A stretch of DNA of 6,305 nucleotides from an uncultured Bacteroidales bacterium. Lineage in GTDB: Bacteria > Bacteroidota > Bacteroidia > Bacteroidales > F082. The position numbers were made by a program, and so were the translations under genes. Within the stretch, counting starts at the first letter, position 1; every line of letters starts with the position of its first letter. Positions 1-6,305 of the stretch are shown here, piece by piece. Below the pieces are notes generated by a model, which searched no databases, was not told where the DNA came from, and was given only the letters and a program-made list of their open reading frames with translations. The DNA lies in contig CAMKAR010000133.1 of the NCBI GenBank assembly GCA_946410535.1, forward strand, positions 1-6,305, given 5' to 3'.

Positions 1-2
1 CG

Positions 3-740
3 GCCTCGGCTACTGTGGTCATCGAGGAGTTTCTCAAAGGCATCGAAGTGTCGGTGTTTGTGCTGACCGACGGCGAACATTATGTTTTGCTGCCCGAAGC
101 CAAGGACTACAAGCGCATCGGCGACGGCGACACGGGCTTGAACACGGGCGGCATGGGCGCTGTTTCGCCTGTGCCATTCTGCACACCCGACTTCCTGAGC
201 AAGGTGGAAGATCGCATTGTGAAGCCTACCTTGAAAGGCTTGAAAGCCGAAAAGATTGACTATAAAGGCTTCATTTTCTTAGGTTTGATGAACGATGGCG
301 GCAATCCTTATGTCATTGAGTACAACGTTCGCATGGGCGACCCTGAGACAGAAGCTGTGATGACCCGTATTGAAGGTGATTTTTCCAAATTGTTGGACGC
401 TTGCGCAGATGGCCGCCTCGACGAGGTCCATTTCGCCAAGAGCGAAAAAACCGCCGTCACGGTCATGGTGGTGTCGGGTGGTTATCCCGAAGCTTATAAG
501 AAAGGTATGAGAATGAGTGGTTTGGAAGGCTTGAAAGACGTTGTCGCTTTCCATGCCGGAACGGCTTTCGATGACGACAAGCAAGTGGTCACCTCAGGCG
601 GTCGCGTCATTGCAGTGACTGCTCATGGCGACTCGATAGAAGAGGCGAGGGGCATCGCCTATCGCGAGGTGGAAAAGATCCATTTCGAGGGTGCCAACTA
701 CCGCCACGACATTGGTCTTGACTTGATGAAACTGCAATGA
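3..740 (+). CDS. purD: Phosphoribosylamine-glycine ligase (GAR synthetase), 5'-truncated by the window edge
   Basis: Catalyses ATP-dependent joining of glycine to 5-phosphoribosylamine to give glycinamide ribonucleotide, the second step of de novo purine synthesis, in the cytoplasm. The frame is open to the left edge, with codons Ala-Ser-Ala-Thr before VVIEEF, so the GTG at 15 is internal and not a start. The 245 residues present match the second half of the usual protein of about 425 residues: the rest of the ATP-grasp domain, then the C-terminal domain. Visible family motifs are VIEEFLKG, the glycine-rich NTGGMGAVSP loop (fragment residues about 47-56), and VIEYNVRMGDPETE (about 104-117), which carries the metal-binding Glu and Asn. 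The C-terminal part has the FHAGT, VVTSGGRV and HDIG segments found in the E. coli enzyme. Nothing is broken in what is visible. The TGA stop overlaps the next gene's ATG. Confidence 0.97.
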   Translation, partial: ASATVVIEEFLKGIEVSVFVLTDGEHYVLLPEAKDYKRIGDGDTGLNTGGMGAVSPVPFCTPDFLSKVEDRIVKPTLKGLKAEKIDYKGFIFLGLMNDGGNPYVIEYNVRMGDPETEAVMTRIEGDFSKLLDACADGRLDEVHFAKSEKTAVTVMVVSGGYPEAYKKGMRMSGLEGLKDVVAFHAGTAFDDDKQVVTSGGRVIAVTAHGDSIEEARGIAYREVEKIHFEGANYRHDIGLDLMKLQ

Positions 741-1720
741 TTAAGTTTTTCAGACAAAGTTATATCATTCAGTATGTGGTGATTGCGTTGCTGGCCATCA
801 TCCTTTGGGCACCTGCGTTCGTTTCGGGCAAGGTTGCCATGGGAATGGACGAACCCGTGACCCCCATCTTCAATTTGGTGAGCCGTTTGCTGGGGCCTTC
901 CGTCATTTTGCAACACATTGTGGCTTTCGTATTGTTGGTAATAGAGACCTTGCTGTTCAATGCCATCATGGTAAAGAACCAGATTGTGGGCAAGGTGAGC
1001 AGCATGGGGGCATTTGTGTTCGTGTTGATGATGAGCATGACGCAAACCCAGACCAATTTCTATCCTTTTGGTTTGTCGCTCATCTTCTTGTTGCTGATGC
1101 TCAAGAACTTGTATGACGCTTATTTGCAGCCCGACGCTGAGATGTTCCTCCTCAGGTCGGGGGTGTTTCTCGCCTTGGCCACGATGTGCTATTTCCCGTC
1201 CATCGTATTGATTGTGTGGATGTTGGTGGTGCTTCCCATGAACAAGAAAGGCTCGGCACGTTTCCTGATGATTCCGCTGTTCGGCTTCTGCTTCGTGTAT
1301 TTCATGTATTTTGTCGGGGTGTTCCTGTTCGGCGACTTCCAGTCGTTGTTGGATGGCTACAGTGGCTATTTCTCCTCGTTGCAACTCACTGTTGAGGGAT
1401 TCAACTTGCGGACAATCATCCTGTTGTCTGTTATTCTTGTGAGTGTGGTCTTCCTGTTTCTGGGTAGCAACAACGCCAACTTCGAAAAAGCCGTGTCAGT
1501 CCGCACCAAGATTTCCATGGCCTTCATCATGGCATTCTTTGGCATCTTGTTGCTCTTCGTAGGAGATAACGTGCTGATGAACAGCTTGATTTTCATGGTG
1601 TTGTCCATCCTCGTTTCATACGCATTCTCCTATATGGGCAATACCGGCTGGGCCAATCTGATGCTTACGGTGTTCATCTTGCTCGTTTTGGCCAACCATT
1701 ATTACTTTAAACTACTGTAA
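737..1720 (+). CDS. Polytopic inner-membrane protein of unknown function, possibly DUF6427
   Basis: A 327-residue protein made almost entirely of hydrophobic helices; I count about nine or ten candidate membrane segments, near residues 11-31, 55-78, 87-101, 108-122, 139-166, 176-198, 226-243, 258-275, 280-299 and 304-321. Loops are short. The longest polar stretches are around 31-50, 199-222 and 244-258. There is no cleavable signal peptide and no transporter or enzyme motif that I recognise. Its size, its topology and its place directly after purD recall the Bacteroidota family DUF6427, whose members I remember lying near purD, but this is memory of context and not an alignment. The start is ATG at 737, inside the purD stop (ATGA), so translational coupling to purD is likely. 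No function is proposed. That it is a real membrane protein is near certain; the family name is not. Confidence 0.85.
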   Translation: MIKFFRQSYIIQYVVIALLAIILWAPAFVSGKVAMGMDEPVTPIFNLVSRLLGPSVILQHIVAFVLLVIETLLFNAIMVKNQIVGKVSSMGAFVFVLMMSMTQTQTNFYPFGLSLIFLLLMLKNLYDAYLQPDAEMFLLRSGVFLALATMCYFPSIVLIVWMLVVLPMNKKGSARFLMIPLFGFCFVYFMYFVGVFLFGDFQSLLDGYSGYFSSLQLTVEGFNLRTIILLSVILVSVVFLFLGSNNANFEKAVSVRTKISMAFIMAFFGILLLFVGDNVLMNSLIFMVLSILVSYAFSYMGNTGWANLMLTVFILLVLANHYYFKLL

Positions 1721-1723
1721 ACC

Positions 1724-2323
1724 ATGGGGTTGTTGGCTCATTACTCAAATCTGGTGGAAGCAGGTTGCGACGAAGCGGGACGTGGCTGCTTGGCGGGTCC
1801 CGTTGTGGCCGCTGCCGTCGTTTTGCGCAACGATGCCGACTATCCTGAACTCAATGATTCCAAGCAACTTACGGAGAGGAAACGGATGAAGCTGCGTGAG
1901 TTGGTGATGCAAGAGGCAATTTCTTACGGCATCGGCATAGTCACAGCGCAAGAGATTGACGAAATCAATATCCTAAACGCCTCATTCTTAGCGATGCACA
2001 GGGCCTTGGATCAACTAACACTTCAACCGGAATTGTTGCTGATTGACGGCAACCGTTTCAATCCTTACAAGGAGGTGAAACATGTCTGTATCGTAGGCGG
2101 CGATGCCAAATACCAGTCGATAGCGGCGGCATCCATCTTGGCCAAAACCACGCGCGACATGATGATGGCGCAATATGCCGAGCAATTCCCCGTTTACAAT
2201 TGGAAAAAGAACAAGGGCTATCCCACGCGCGAACACAAACAGGCCATCGCCGATTATGGTACGACACCCCTTCATCGCATGACTTTCAATATGGCTATTC
2301 AATTAAAGTTAGACTTGAAATAA
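1724..2323 (+). CDS. rnhB: Ribonuclease HII
   Basis: Endonuclease that cuts RNA in RNA-DNA hybrids, including single ribonucleotides left in DNA, using Mg2+ or Mn2+ in the cytoplasm. Its 199 residues are the normal length. The signature near the N-terminus, [13 protein letters not shown], supplies catalytic Asp16 and Glu17 and the Gly-Arg-Gly (19-21) that recognises the 2'-OH junction. The third carboxylate is Asp108 in LLIDGN and the fourth is Asp145 in KTTRD, after the conserved [10 protein letters not shown] segment (132-141). NDSKQL (44-49), [11 protein letters not shown] and the C-terminal HKGYPT-like NKGYPTREH block also match E. coli RnhB. All key residues are present, so it should be active. 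The ATG at 1724 is only 3 bases past the preceding stop, has no Shine-Dalgarno sequence, and places the DEAGRG motif at the usual distance from the N-terminus. Confidence 0.98.
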   Translation: MGLLAHYSNLVEAGCDEAGRGCLAGPVVAAAVVLRNDADYPELNDSKQLTERKRMKLRELVMQEAISYGIGIVTAQEIDEINILNASFLAMHRALDQLTLQPELLLIDGNRFNPYKEVKHVCIVGGDAKYQSIAAASILAKTTRDMMMAQYAEQFPVYNWKKNKGYPTREHKQAIADYGTTPLHRMTFNMAIQLKLDLK

Positions 2324-2325
2324 CA

Positions 2326-2334
2326 ATGTACTAA
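2326..2334 (+). other. ATG-TAC-TAA minimal reading frame just before a TTG start
   Basis: Between the rnhB stop (2321-2323) and the TTG start at 2338 lies ATG TAC TAA, in the same frame as the thioredoxin-fold gene. It is either chance, a two-codon upstream reading frame that affects initiation at TTG, or the remains of an older ATG start whose third codon became a stop. The sequence establishes only that it is present and in frame. Confidence 0.4.
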
Positions 2335-2337
2335 AAA

Positions 2338-3165
2338 TTGAAAATCAAATATATACATATTGTTTTAGTTTTGCTATTCCTCATAGCATCAACGTTGCCG
2401 ACGAAAGCTCAGATTGGAGTTGAAGAAAACGTTTGGGACGATGTTGATTTCACCGATACGGCTTTGGTCGCATCAGAAAGTTTCCAAAATCGGATGCTGG
2501 AACAGCTTTTCAACCTTACGGAAAGTGGCGACATGCACCGATTCGACAGCCTTTCAATGGCCACCATAGGTAACCTCCTCGAAAAGGCCAAGGTAAACAT
2601 GAGAGTGTATGAACATGTTTTGGAGTTTATGCTGAATGGCTATACAAATTTTGGTAGAGATCAAGTCGTTGATTATCTGTTGAGTTATCCTATGTTATTT
2701 GAAGGTGAGATTCAAGTTGAAGAGGGTATGAGATTGGATTCCATAACCGAGCCTTACCAAAAGGTCCGTGTTGGCGCCAAAGCACCCGATGTTTCTGGCA
2801 TTACCATTGATGGGAGACCTTATCGTTTGTATGACTCGAAAGCGGAGAAGGTCATCGTCGTTTTTTGGTCGACTGACTGCGAATATTGCCACGATTTCTT
2901 GGCTGCCATTCGGAAGAACTTGGATTTGAAGTCTGATTTTGAGTTGGTTACGTTTGCATTGGCGGAAGATGAGAGTGATGCGATTCGTTCGGTAAAAAAA
3001 ATGCGACTTGACGGATACCATTTCTATGACGACTTGCGTTGGGAAAGTAAGCCTTTCTTGGATTACCATGTCACTTCAACGCCTACGGTTTTCGTTTTGG
3101 ACAAAGACAGGATGATCGTGTGTAAGCCTTACGATTGGTATGAGTTAAAGGAATGGTTGAAATAA
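2338..3165 (+). CDS. Exported thioredoxin-fold (TlpA/ResA-like) protein with N-terminal helical domain
   Basis: A 275-residue predicted periplasmic thiol-disulfide protein. Residues 1-24 form a signal peptide: a basic start (MKIKY), a hydrophobic core around 7-19, and a likely signal peptidase I site after LPTKA. There is no lipobox cysteine. Residues about 25-140 are charged and mostly helical. WDDVDFTDTALV (33-44) resembles the opening of DUF5106, a Bacteroidota domain often placed before a thioredoxin fold. Residues about 145-275 are the thioredoxin-like domain: VGAKAPDVSG, then VIVVFWSTDCEYC with the active-site cysteines at 181 and 184, and the cis-proline loop TSTPTVFVLD (Pro249). A further Cys lies at 262. 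The role is probably reduction or exchange of disulfides in envelope proteins; the substrate is unknown. The start must be TTG at 2338: a TAA at 2332-2334 blocks the ATG at 2326, and the next in-frame ATG (2494) would remove the signal peptide. Confidence 0.88.
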   Translation: MKIKYIHIVLVLLFLIASTLPTKAQIGVEENVWDDVDFTDTALVASESFQNRMLEQLFNLTESGDMHRFDSLSMATIGNLLEKAKVNMRVYEHVLEFMLNGYTNFGRDQVVDYLLSYPMLFEGEIQVEEGMRLDSITEPYQKVRVGAKAPDVSGITIDGRPYRLYDSKAEKVIVVFWSTDCEYCHDFLAAIRKNLDLKSDFELVTFALAEDESDAIRSVKKMRLDGYHFYDDLRWESKPFLDYHVTSTPTVFVLDKDRMIVCKPYDWYELKEWLK

Positions 3166-3196
3166 TCTTATTTAAAATATAGAAATTTAGTTTGTT

Positions 3197-6175
3197 ATGA
3201 ATATTAAGAAATTATTCTCTGTTGCGTTTTTCGGCTTGACTTTTGCCATGGGTCAGGCTTATGCACAAACCGATGCTGACCATTGGGTCGATTCGGTCTA
3301 TAACAGCCTTACTACTGGGCAGCGTGTCGCGCAGTTGATTTGCATGCGTGCCAACCAGCCCAGTAAGCCCTTTTATGAGGATGTGGCGAAATACATCAAG
3401 AAGTACAACATCGGTGGCGTGTGTTTCTTCCGCGCTGACGCTGAGGCGATTATAAGACAAGCCAACGACTGGCAGGCTATGGCCCAAACGCCGTTGATGG
3501 TCTCCATTGATGCCGAATGGGGACTGGGAATGCGTGTCAACAAGGCCTTGTCGTATCCCTATCAGATGACCTTGGGTGCCATTAGCGACGACCAGCTGAT
3601 TTTCGAGATGGGTCAGCAGGTGGCGGAACAGTGCAAACGCATGGGCATCCATGTCAACTTTGCGCCCGTCGTCGATGTCAATTCCAATCCGGCCAACCCA
3701 ATCATCGGTATGCGTAGCTTTGGCGAAGACCCGCAAAAGGTGGGCGAGAAGGGCGCCGCCTATGCCCTTGGAATGCAAAGCAAAGGCTTGATAACCACGA
3801 TGAAACACTTTCCTGGCCATGGCAACACTGCAACCGACTCGCACATGACGCTGCCCACCGTGACCCGCACGATGGACGAGGTGCGCGACATCGAGCTTGC
3901 GCCTTTCCGTTATATGATTGAACAAGGTGTGAACGGTGCCATGGTTGGACATTTGTATTTCCCTGCTATTGAGAAGGTTAAGAACACTTCATCGTCGCTT
4001 TCACATGGTGTGGTCACCGAATTGCTCAAAGAACAAATGGGCTTCGAAGGGCTGATTTTCACCGACGGCTTGGATATGAAGGGCGTTTCGGAGAAGGTGC
4101 GCCACGACAGTGTGCCCTATGTCTCGTTCATGGCGGGCAACGACGTGCTGATCCTGCCCACCAATGTGCCTTTCGCCATCAAGACCATCAAGGAGGCGGC
4201 TGAGAGCAATCCAGTGGCGGCGGCTCGCTTGGAGGAGAGCTGCAAGAAGATATTGCGATACAAATACCTCGTTGGGCTGAACCATTACGAAGACAAGCCA
4301 GCCACAAACCTTACCGACTTGAAAAAGAAGGAATACACCGATTTGCGCCAAACGCTCTATGACGAGGCCATCACGATGCTTCGCAATGAAAACCAAGTGA
4401 TTCCGTTGGTCAACAACAAGAAAATCGCAGTGGTGACCATAGGCAACACGAAAAACGACGTGAACAACGGCTTGTGGGCACGCGGCTACATGACCACCTC
4501 GTTTGTGGTGACCAAAGACGCCATCGCCACGAAATCGGCAGAATGGCTGAAAAAGCTGGAGACTTTCGACTTGGTGGTGGTCAGCATCGAGAAGACCACG
4601 ATGTTTGCTGACAAAAACTACGGCATCAACGATGAGACCGTTAAGTTCTTCAACCGCTTGGTGGCACAAAACGACGTGATTCTCAATCTTTTTGCTTGCC
4701 CTTATGCCTTGGATATGTTCCGCATCAACAACAGCGTCAAAGGGTTGGTGGTGGCCTATCAAGACGAGGTGCCAGCCGTCAACGCGGTGGTGAGGCTGCT
4801 TTCGGGCGAGATGGAAGCCCATGGCACGTTGCCGGTCTCGGTCGGGAAGTTCAAGTGCGGCGATGGCATCGTGACAGGCGTTCCCGAAAAGAAACCGCAC
4901 ATCCTGCCTTCAAAAGAAGTTCCTGCAAAGGTCTTACCATCTGTTGGTCAAGTGATTACGAGCGAACCTGCCGCTGAGCTTCCCAAAGGCAACATCGCGG
5001 AACGTTATGCTCGCCGTTTGGACTCTGTTGCCAGGTCGGGCATCCGCAACGGGGCTTATCCAGGGTGCCAAATCGTGGTGATGAAAGACGGCAAGATGGT
5101 CTACGACAAGTGTTTCGGCACGTTCACCTATGGTGGCGACCACCAAGTGCAGCCCGATGACCTCTACGACATCGCCTCTTGCACAAAGGTTTTCGCTTCG
5201 ACGTTGGCAATCATGAAATTATACGACGACGGACTGATTGACTTGAACTCCACTTTGGCTGATTTTTTTCCCTATCTGAAGGGCAAGTCGCACGGCAAGC
5301 TGAAGCTCATTGACATCATGACGCACCAAGCCGGACTGAAGGCATGGATACCTTTTTATAAAGTGACGGTGGACCAAAACGGGCCGATGTTTGAGTATTA
5401 TTCCGATGTCATCGACGAGAGTCACAACGTGAGGGTGGCCGAAAACCTTTATCTCGTCAACGACTATCCCGACCGCATTTTCGACTCGGTGGCCAAGACC
5501 CCTTTGGGCAAGAAAAAGTACCTCTACAGCGACATGGGATTCTATTACATGCCCAAGATTGTGAAGCTCTTGACCAACCAAAGCATCGAAGACTATCTGA
5601 ATGAGAAGTTCTATCTGCCGATGAACCTCAATCACATCTGCTATCAGCCCATCAGCCACTTCACTCGCGACCAGATTGCGCCGACGGAAAACGACACCAT
5701 TTTTAGGAAGCAACAGATTTGGGGCGATGTGCACGACCAAGCAGCGGCCATGTTTGGCGGCGTTGCTGGCCATGCGGGCTTGTTCGCCAATGCCCACGAC
5801 TTAGCGGCCCTCATGCAGATGCTGCTTGACGAAGGCACCTACAATGGCCGACGTTATCTGAAGCCCGAAACGGTGCGCTATTTCACCTCGGCGCCCTTCG
5901 CATCGAGCAACGACAACCGTCGCGGCATCGGTTTCGACAAGCTGCCTATCGCCAAGAAAGGCTCATGCACGGCTTCCAAGTCAGGCTCGATGAAAGGCTA
6001 TGGACATACGGGATTCACGGGCACTTTCGTTTGGGCCGACCCCGCCAACAAAACGGCCATCGTTTTCCTTTCCAATCGCGTCTATCCCAATGCTGAACCC
6101 AACAAATTGGTACGCCAGGGCACAAGGACGGCCTTGCACGACATCCTTTATGAAGCCTATCCCGTGGCGGAGTGA
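3197..6175 (+). CDS. Exported GH3 beta-N-acetylglucosaminidase fused to AmiE-like serine hydrolase
   Basis: A 992-residue predicted periplasmic enzyme. Residues 1-23 are a signal peptide ending in AYA before Gln24. Residues about 30-360 form the GH3 barrel of the NagZ type: SFGEDP (174-179), then KHFPGHGNTATDSH (203-216) with the Asp214/His216 pair that serves as general acid/base in NagZ enzymes, and IFTDGLDMKGV with nucleophile Asp290. Residues about 375-560 are an alpha/beta domain as in two-domain NagZ. A linker runs about 561-598. Residues about 600-990 are a class-C-beta-lactamase fold with SxxK (Ser661-Cys-Thr-Lys664), Tyr-Ser-Asp (777-779) and His-Thr-Gly (937-939), the last as in R61-type DD-peptidases rather than the KTG of AmpC. 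Bacillus subtilis has separate, adjacent nagZ and amiE genes for muropeptide recycling; this gene appears to join the two activities. Expected action is removal of GlcNAc and then of the MurNAc-linked peptide. The second activity is inferred from motifs; another esterase or peptidase activity is possible. Confidence 0.93.
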   Translation: MNIKKLFSVAFFGLTFAMGQAYAQTDADHWVDSVYNSLTTGQRVAQLICMRANQPSKPFYEDVAKYIKKYNIGGVCFFRADAEAIIRQANDWQAMAQTPLMVSIDAEWGLGMRVNKALSYPYQMTLGAISDDQLIFEMGQQVAEQCKRMGIHVNFAPVVDVNSNPANPIIGMRSFGEDPQKVGEKGAAYALGMQSKGLITTMKHFPGHGNTATDSHMTLPTVTRTMDEVRDIELAPFRYMIEQGVNGAMVGHLYFPAIEKVKNTSSSLSHGVVTELLKEQMGFEGLIFTDGLDMKGVSEKVRHDSVPYVSFMAGNDVLILPTNVPFAIKTIKEAAESNPVAAARLEESCKKILRYKYLVGLNHYEDKPATNLTDLKKKEYTDLRQTLYDEAITMLRNENQVIPLVNNKKIAVVTIGNTKNDVNNGLWARGYMTTSFVVTKDAIATKSAEWLKKLETFDLVVVSIEKTTMFADKNYGINDETVKFFNRLVAQNDVILNLFACPYALDMFRINNSVKGLVVAYQDEVPAVNAVVRLLSGEMEAHGTLPVSVGKFKCGDGIVTGVPEKKPHILPSKEVPAKVLPSVGQVITSEPAAELPKGNIAERYARRLDSVARSGIRNGAYPGCQIVVMKDGKMVYDKCFGTFTYGGDHQVQPDDLYDIASCTKVFASTLAIMKLYDDGLIDLNSTLADFFPYLKGKSHGKLKLIDIMTHQAGLKAWIPFYKVTVDQNGPMFEYYSDVIDESHNVRVAENLYLVNDYPDRIFDSVAKTPLGKKKYLYSDMGFYYMPKIVKLLTNQSIEDYLNEKFYLPMNLNHICYQPISHFTRDQIAPTENDTIFRKQQIWGDVHDQAAAMFGGVAGHAGLFANAHDLAALMQMLLDEGTYNGRRYLKPETVRYFTSAPFASSNDNRRGIGFDKLPIAKKGSCTASKSGSMKGYGHTGFTGTFVWADPANKTAIVFLSNRVYPNAEPNKLVRQGTRTALHDILYEAYPVAE

Positions 6176-6209
6176 AGGACGGCCTAAATTGGAGGTAAAT
6201 TAATTTTTT

Positions 6210-6241
6210 TTTGGTGGGAATGTTTTTTTTCCCTATTTTTG
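6210..6241 (+). promoter_or_regulatory. Probable Bacteroides-type promoter for the gene starting at 6275
   Basis: TTTG at 6210-6213 and TATTTTTG at 6234-6241 fit the -33 (TTTG) and -7 (TAnnTTTG) elements of the primary sigma factor of Bacteroidota, with a 20-base spacer. Transcription would begin around 6248-6250, leaving a leader of about 25 bases before the ATG at 6275. The tract is very T-rich, so the -33 match alone is weak; the -7 match and its position carry the call. Confidence 0.6.
6216..6233. repeat. Short inverted repeat GGGAA / TTCCC in the promoter spacer
   Basis: GGGAA at 6216-6220 and TTCCC at 6229-6233 are exact inverted copies around an 8-base T-rich loop. They sit precisely between the two proposed promoter elements. 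They could be a small operator, or a weak hairpin followed by TATTTTT that helps end the upstream transcript. Five-base arms are also well within chance, and no stronger terminator is visible between 6176 and 6274. Confidence 0.3.
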
Positions 6242-6274
6242 TCCTTTCTTTTGAAAACGACAAAACTTAATTTT

Positions 6275-6305
6275 ATGATTAACAACGATTACTTTCCCAG
6301 TATGC
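6275..6305 (+). CDS. Start of an unidentified gene, cut by the right window edge
   Basis: ATG at 6275 opens a frame that stays open to the end, reading MINNDYFPSM in ten codons. It follows a plausible promoter with a leader of about 25 bases, which is why I call it a gene start. There is no Shine-Dalgarno sequence, as elsewhere in this window. Ten residues are too few to name a family. The separate promoter suggests it is expressed independently of the upstream cluster. Confidence 0.5.
   Translation, partial: MINNDYFPSM

Noticed and set aside
15..17. GTG at 15 as the start of purD
   Set aside because: The frame is open to the left edge, and a start here would omit about 180 residues of the enzyme; the gene simply begins outside the window.
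698..1384. Long minus-strand open frame (228 codons) opposite the membrane-protein gene
   Set aside because: Its translation is full of His, Gln and Glu, the expected mirror of hydrophobic codons on the other strand; it has no domain and lies over a clear membrane-protein gene.
2366..2373. TAGTTTTG, a match to the Bacteroides -7 element inside the signal-peptide codons
   Set aside because: It lies after the start codon of the gene it would serve, has no TTTG at the right distance upstream, and no alternative start follows closely.
3166..3196. AT-rich 31-base gap before the GH3 fusion gene as a promoter
   Set aside because: The best -7-like string (TTAGTTTG, 3187-3194) has a mismatch at the conserved A and ends 2 bases before the ATG, so it would leave no leader. 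Read-through from upstream is simpler.
3212..4900. Two long minus-strand open frames (3212-3952 and 4001-4900) opposite the GH3 part
   Set aside because: They are low-complexity mirror translations rich in His, Val and Leu with no recognisable motif. The + strand here carries unmistakable GH3 motifs, so these are codon-bias shadows.
5219..5797. Minus-strand open frame (192 codons) opposite the serine-hydrolase domain
   Set aside because: It has no motif and overlaps the intact SxxK/YSD domain on the other strand; another composition shadow.
6190..6270. GGAGG followed by ATG at 6220 as a 16-codon small gene
   Set aside because: The Shine-Dalgarno-like string is more than 20 bases from the ATG, this genome does not appear to use such sites, and the peptide comes from the T-tract that contains the promoter.

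Overview
The window looks like chromosomal core sequence from a member of the Bacteroidota, most likely the order Bacteroidales. Four things point there: the protein types, AT-rich translation starts without a Shine-Dalgarno sequence, an intergenic promoter that fits the Bacteroides-type consensus (TTTG, spacer, TAnnTTTG), and a GH3/serine-hydrolase fusion enzyme of a kind I associate with this phylum. I cannot name the genus. There is no tRNA, rRNA, CRISPR array, insertion sequence or phage gene.

Layout: all genes are on the + strand. (1) 3-740 is the C-terminal part of purD (phosphoribosylamine-glycine ligase), cut by the left edge. (2) 737-1720 overlaps it by 4 bases (ATGA) and encodes a polytopic membrane protein of unknown function, possibly DUF6427. 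(3) 1724-2323 is rnhB (ribonuclease HII), 3 bases further on. (4) 2338-3165 is an exported thioredoxin-fold protein with a CEYC active site; it appears to start at TTG, just after an ATG-TAC-TAA triplet run. (5) 3197-6175 is a 992-residue exported enzyme joining a NagZ-like GH3 beta-N-acetylglucosaminidase to a class-C-beta-lactamase-fold serine hydrolase that resembles the muropeptide amidase AmiE. (6) A 99-base T-rich gap holds a probable promoter, followed by the first ten codons of another gene (from 6275) that leaves the window.

The gaps of -4, 3, 14 and 31 bases suggest that the first five genes are co-transcribed. Their functions do not form one pathway: purine synthesis, an unknown membrane protein, RNA-DNA hybrid repair, envelope redox and cell-wall fragment breakdown. 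The last two share a location, since both are predicted to be exported to the periplasm. The GH3 fusion is the most informative gene: both halves keep their catalytic motifs, so one polypeptide could remove GlcNAc and then the peptide from a muropeptide. I found no convincing new system here; the findings are modest and graded accordingly.
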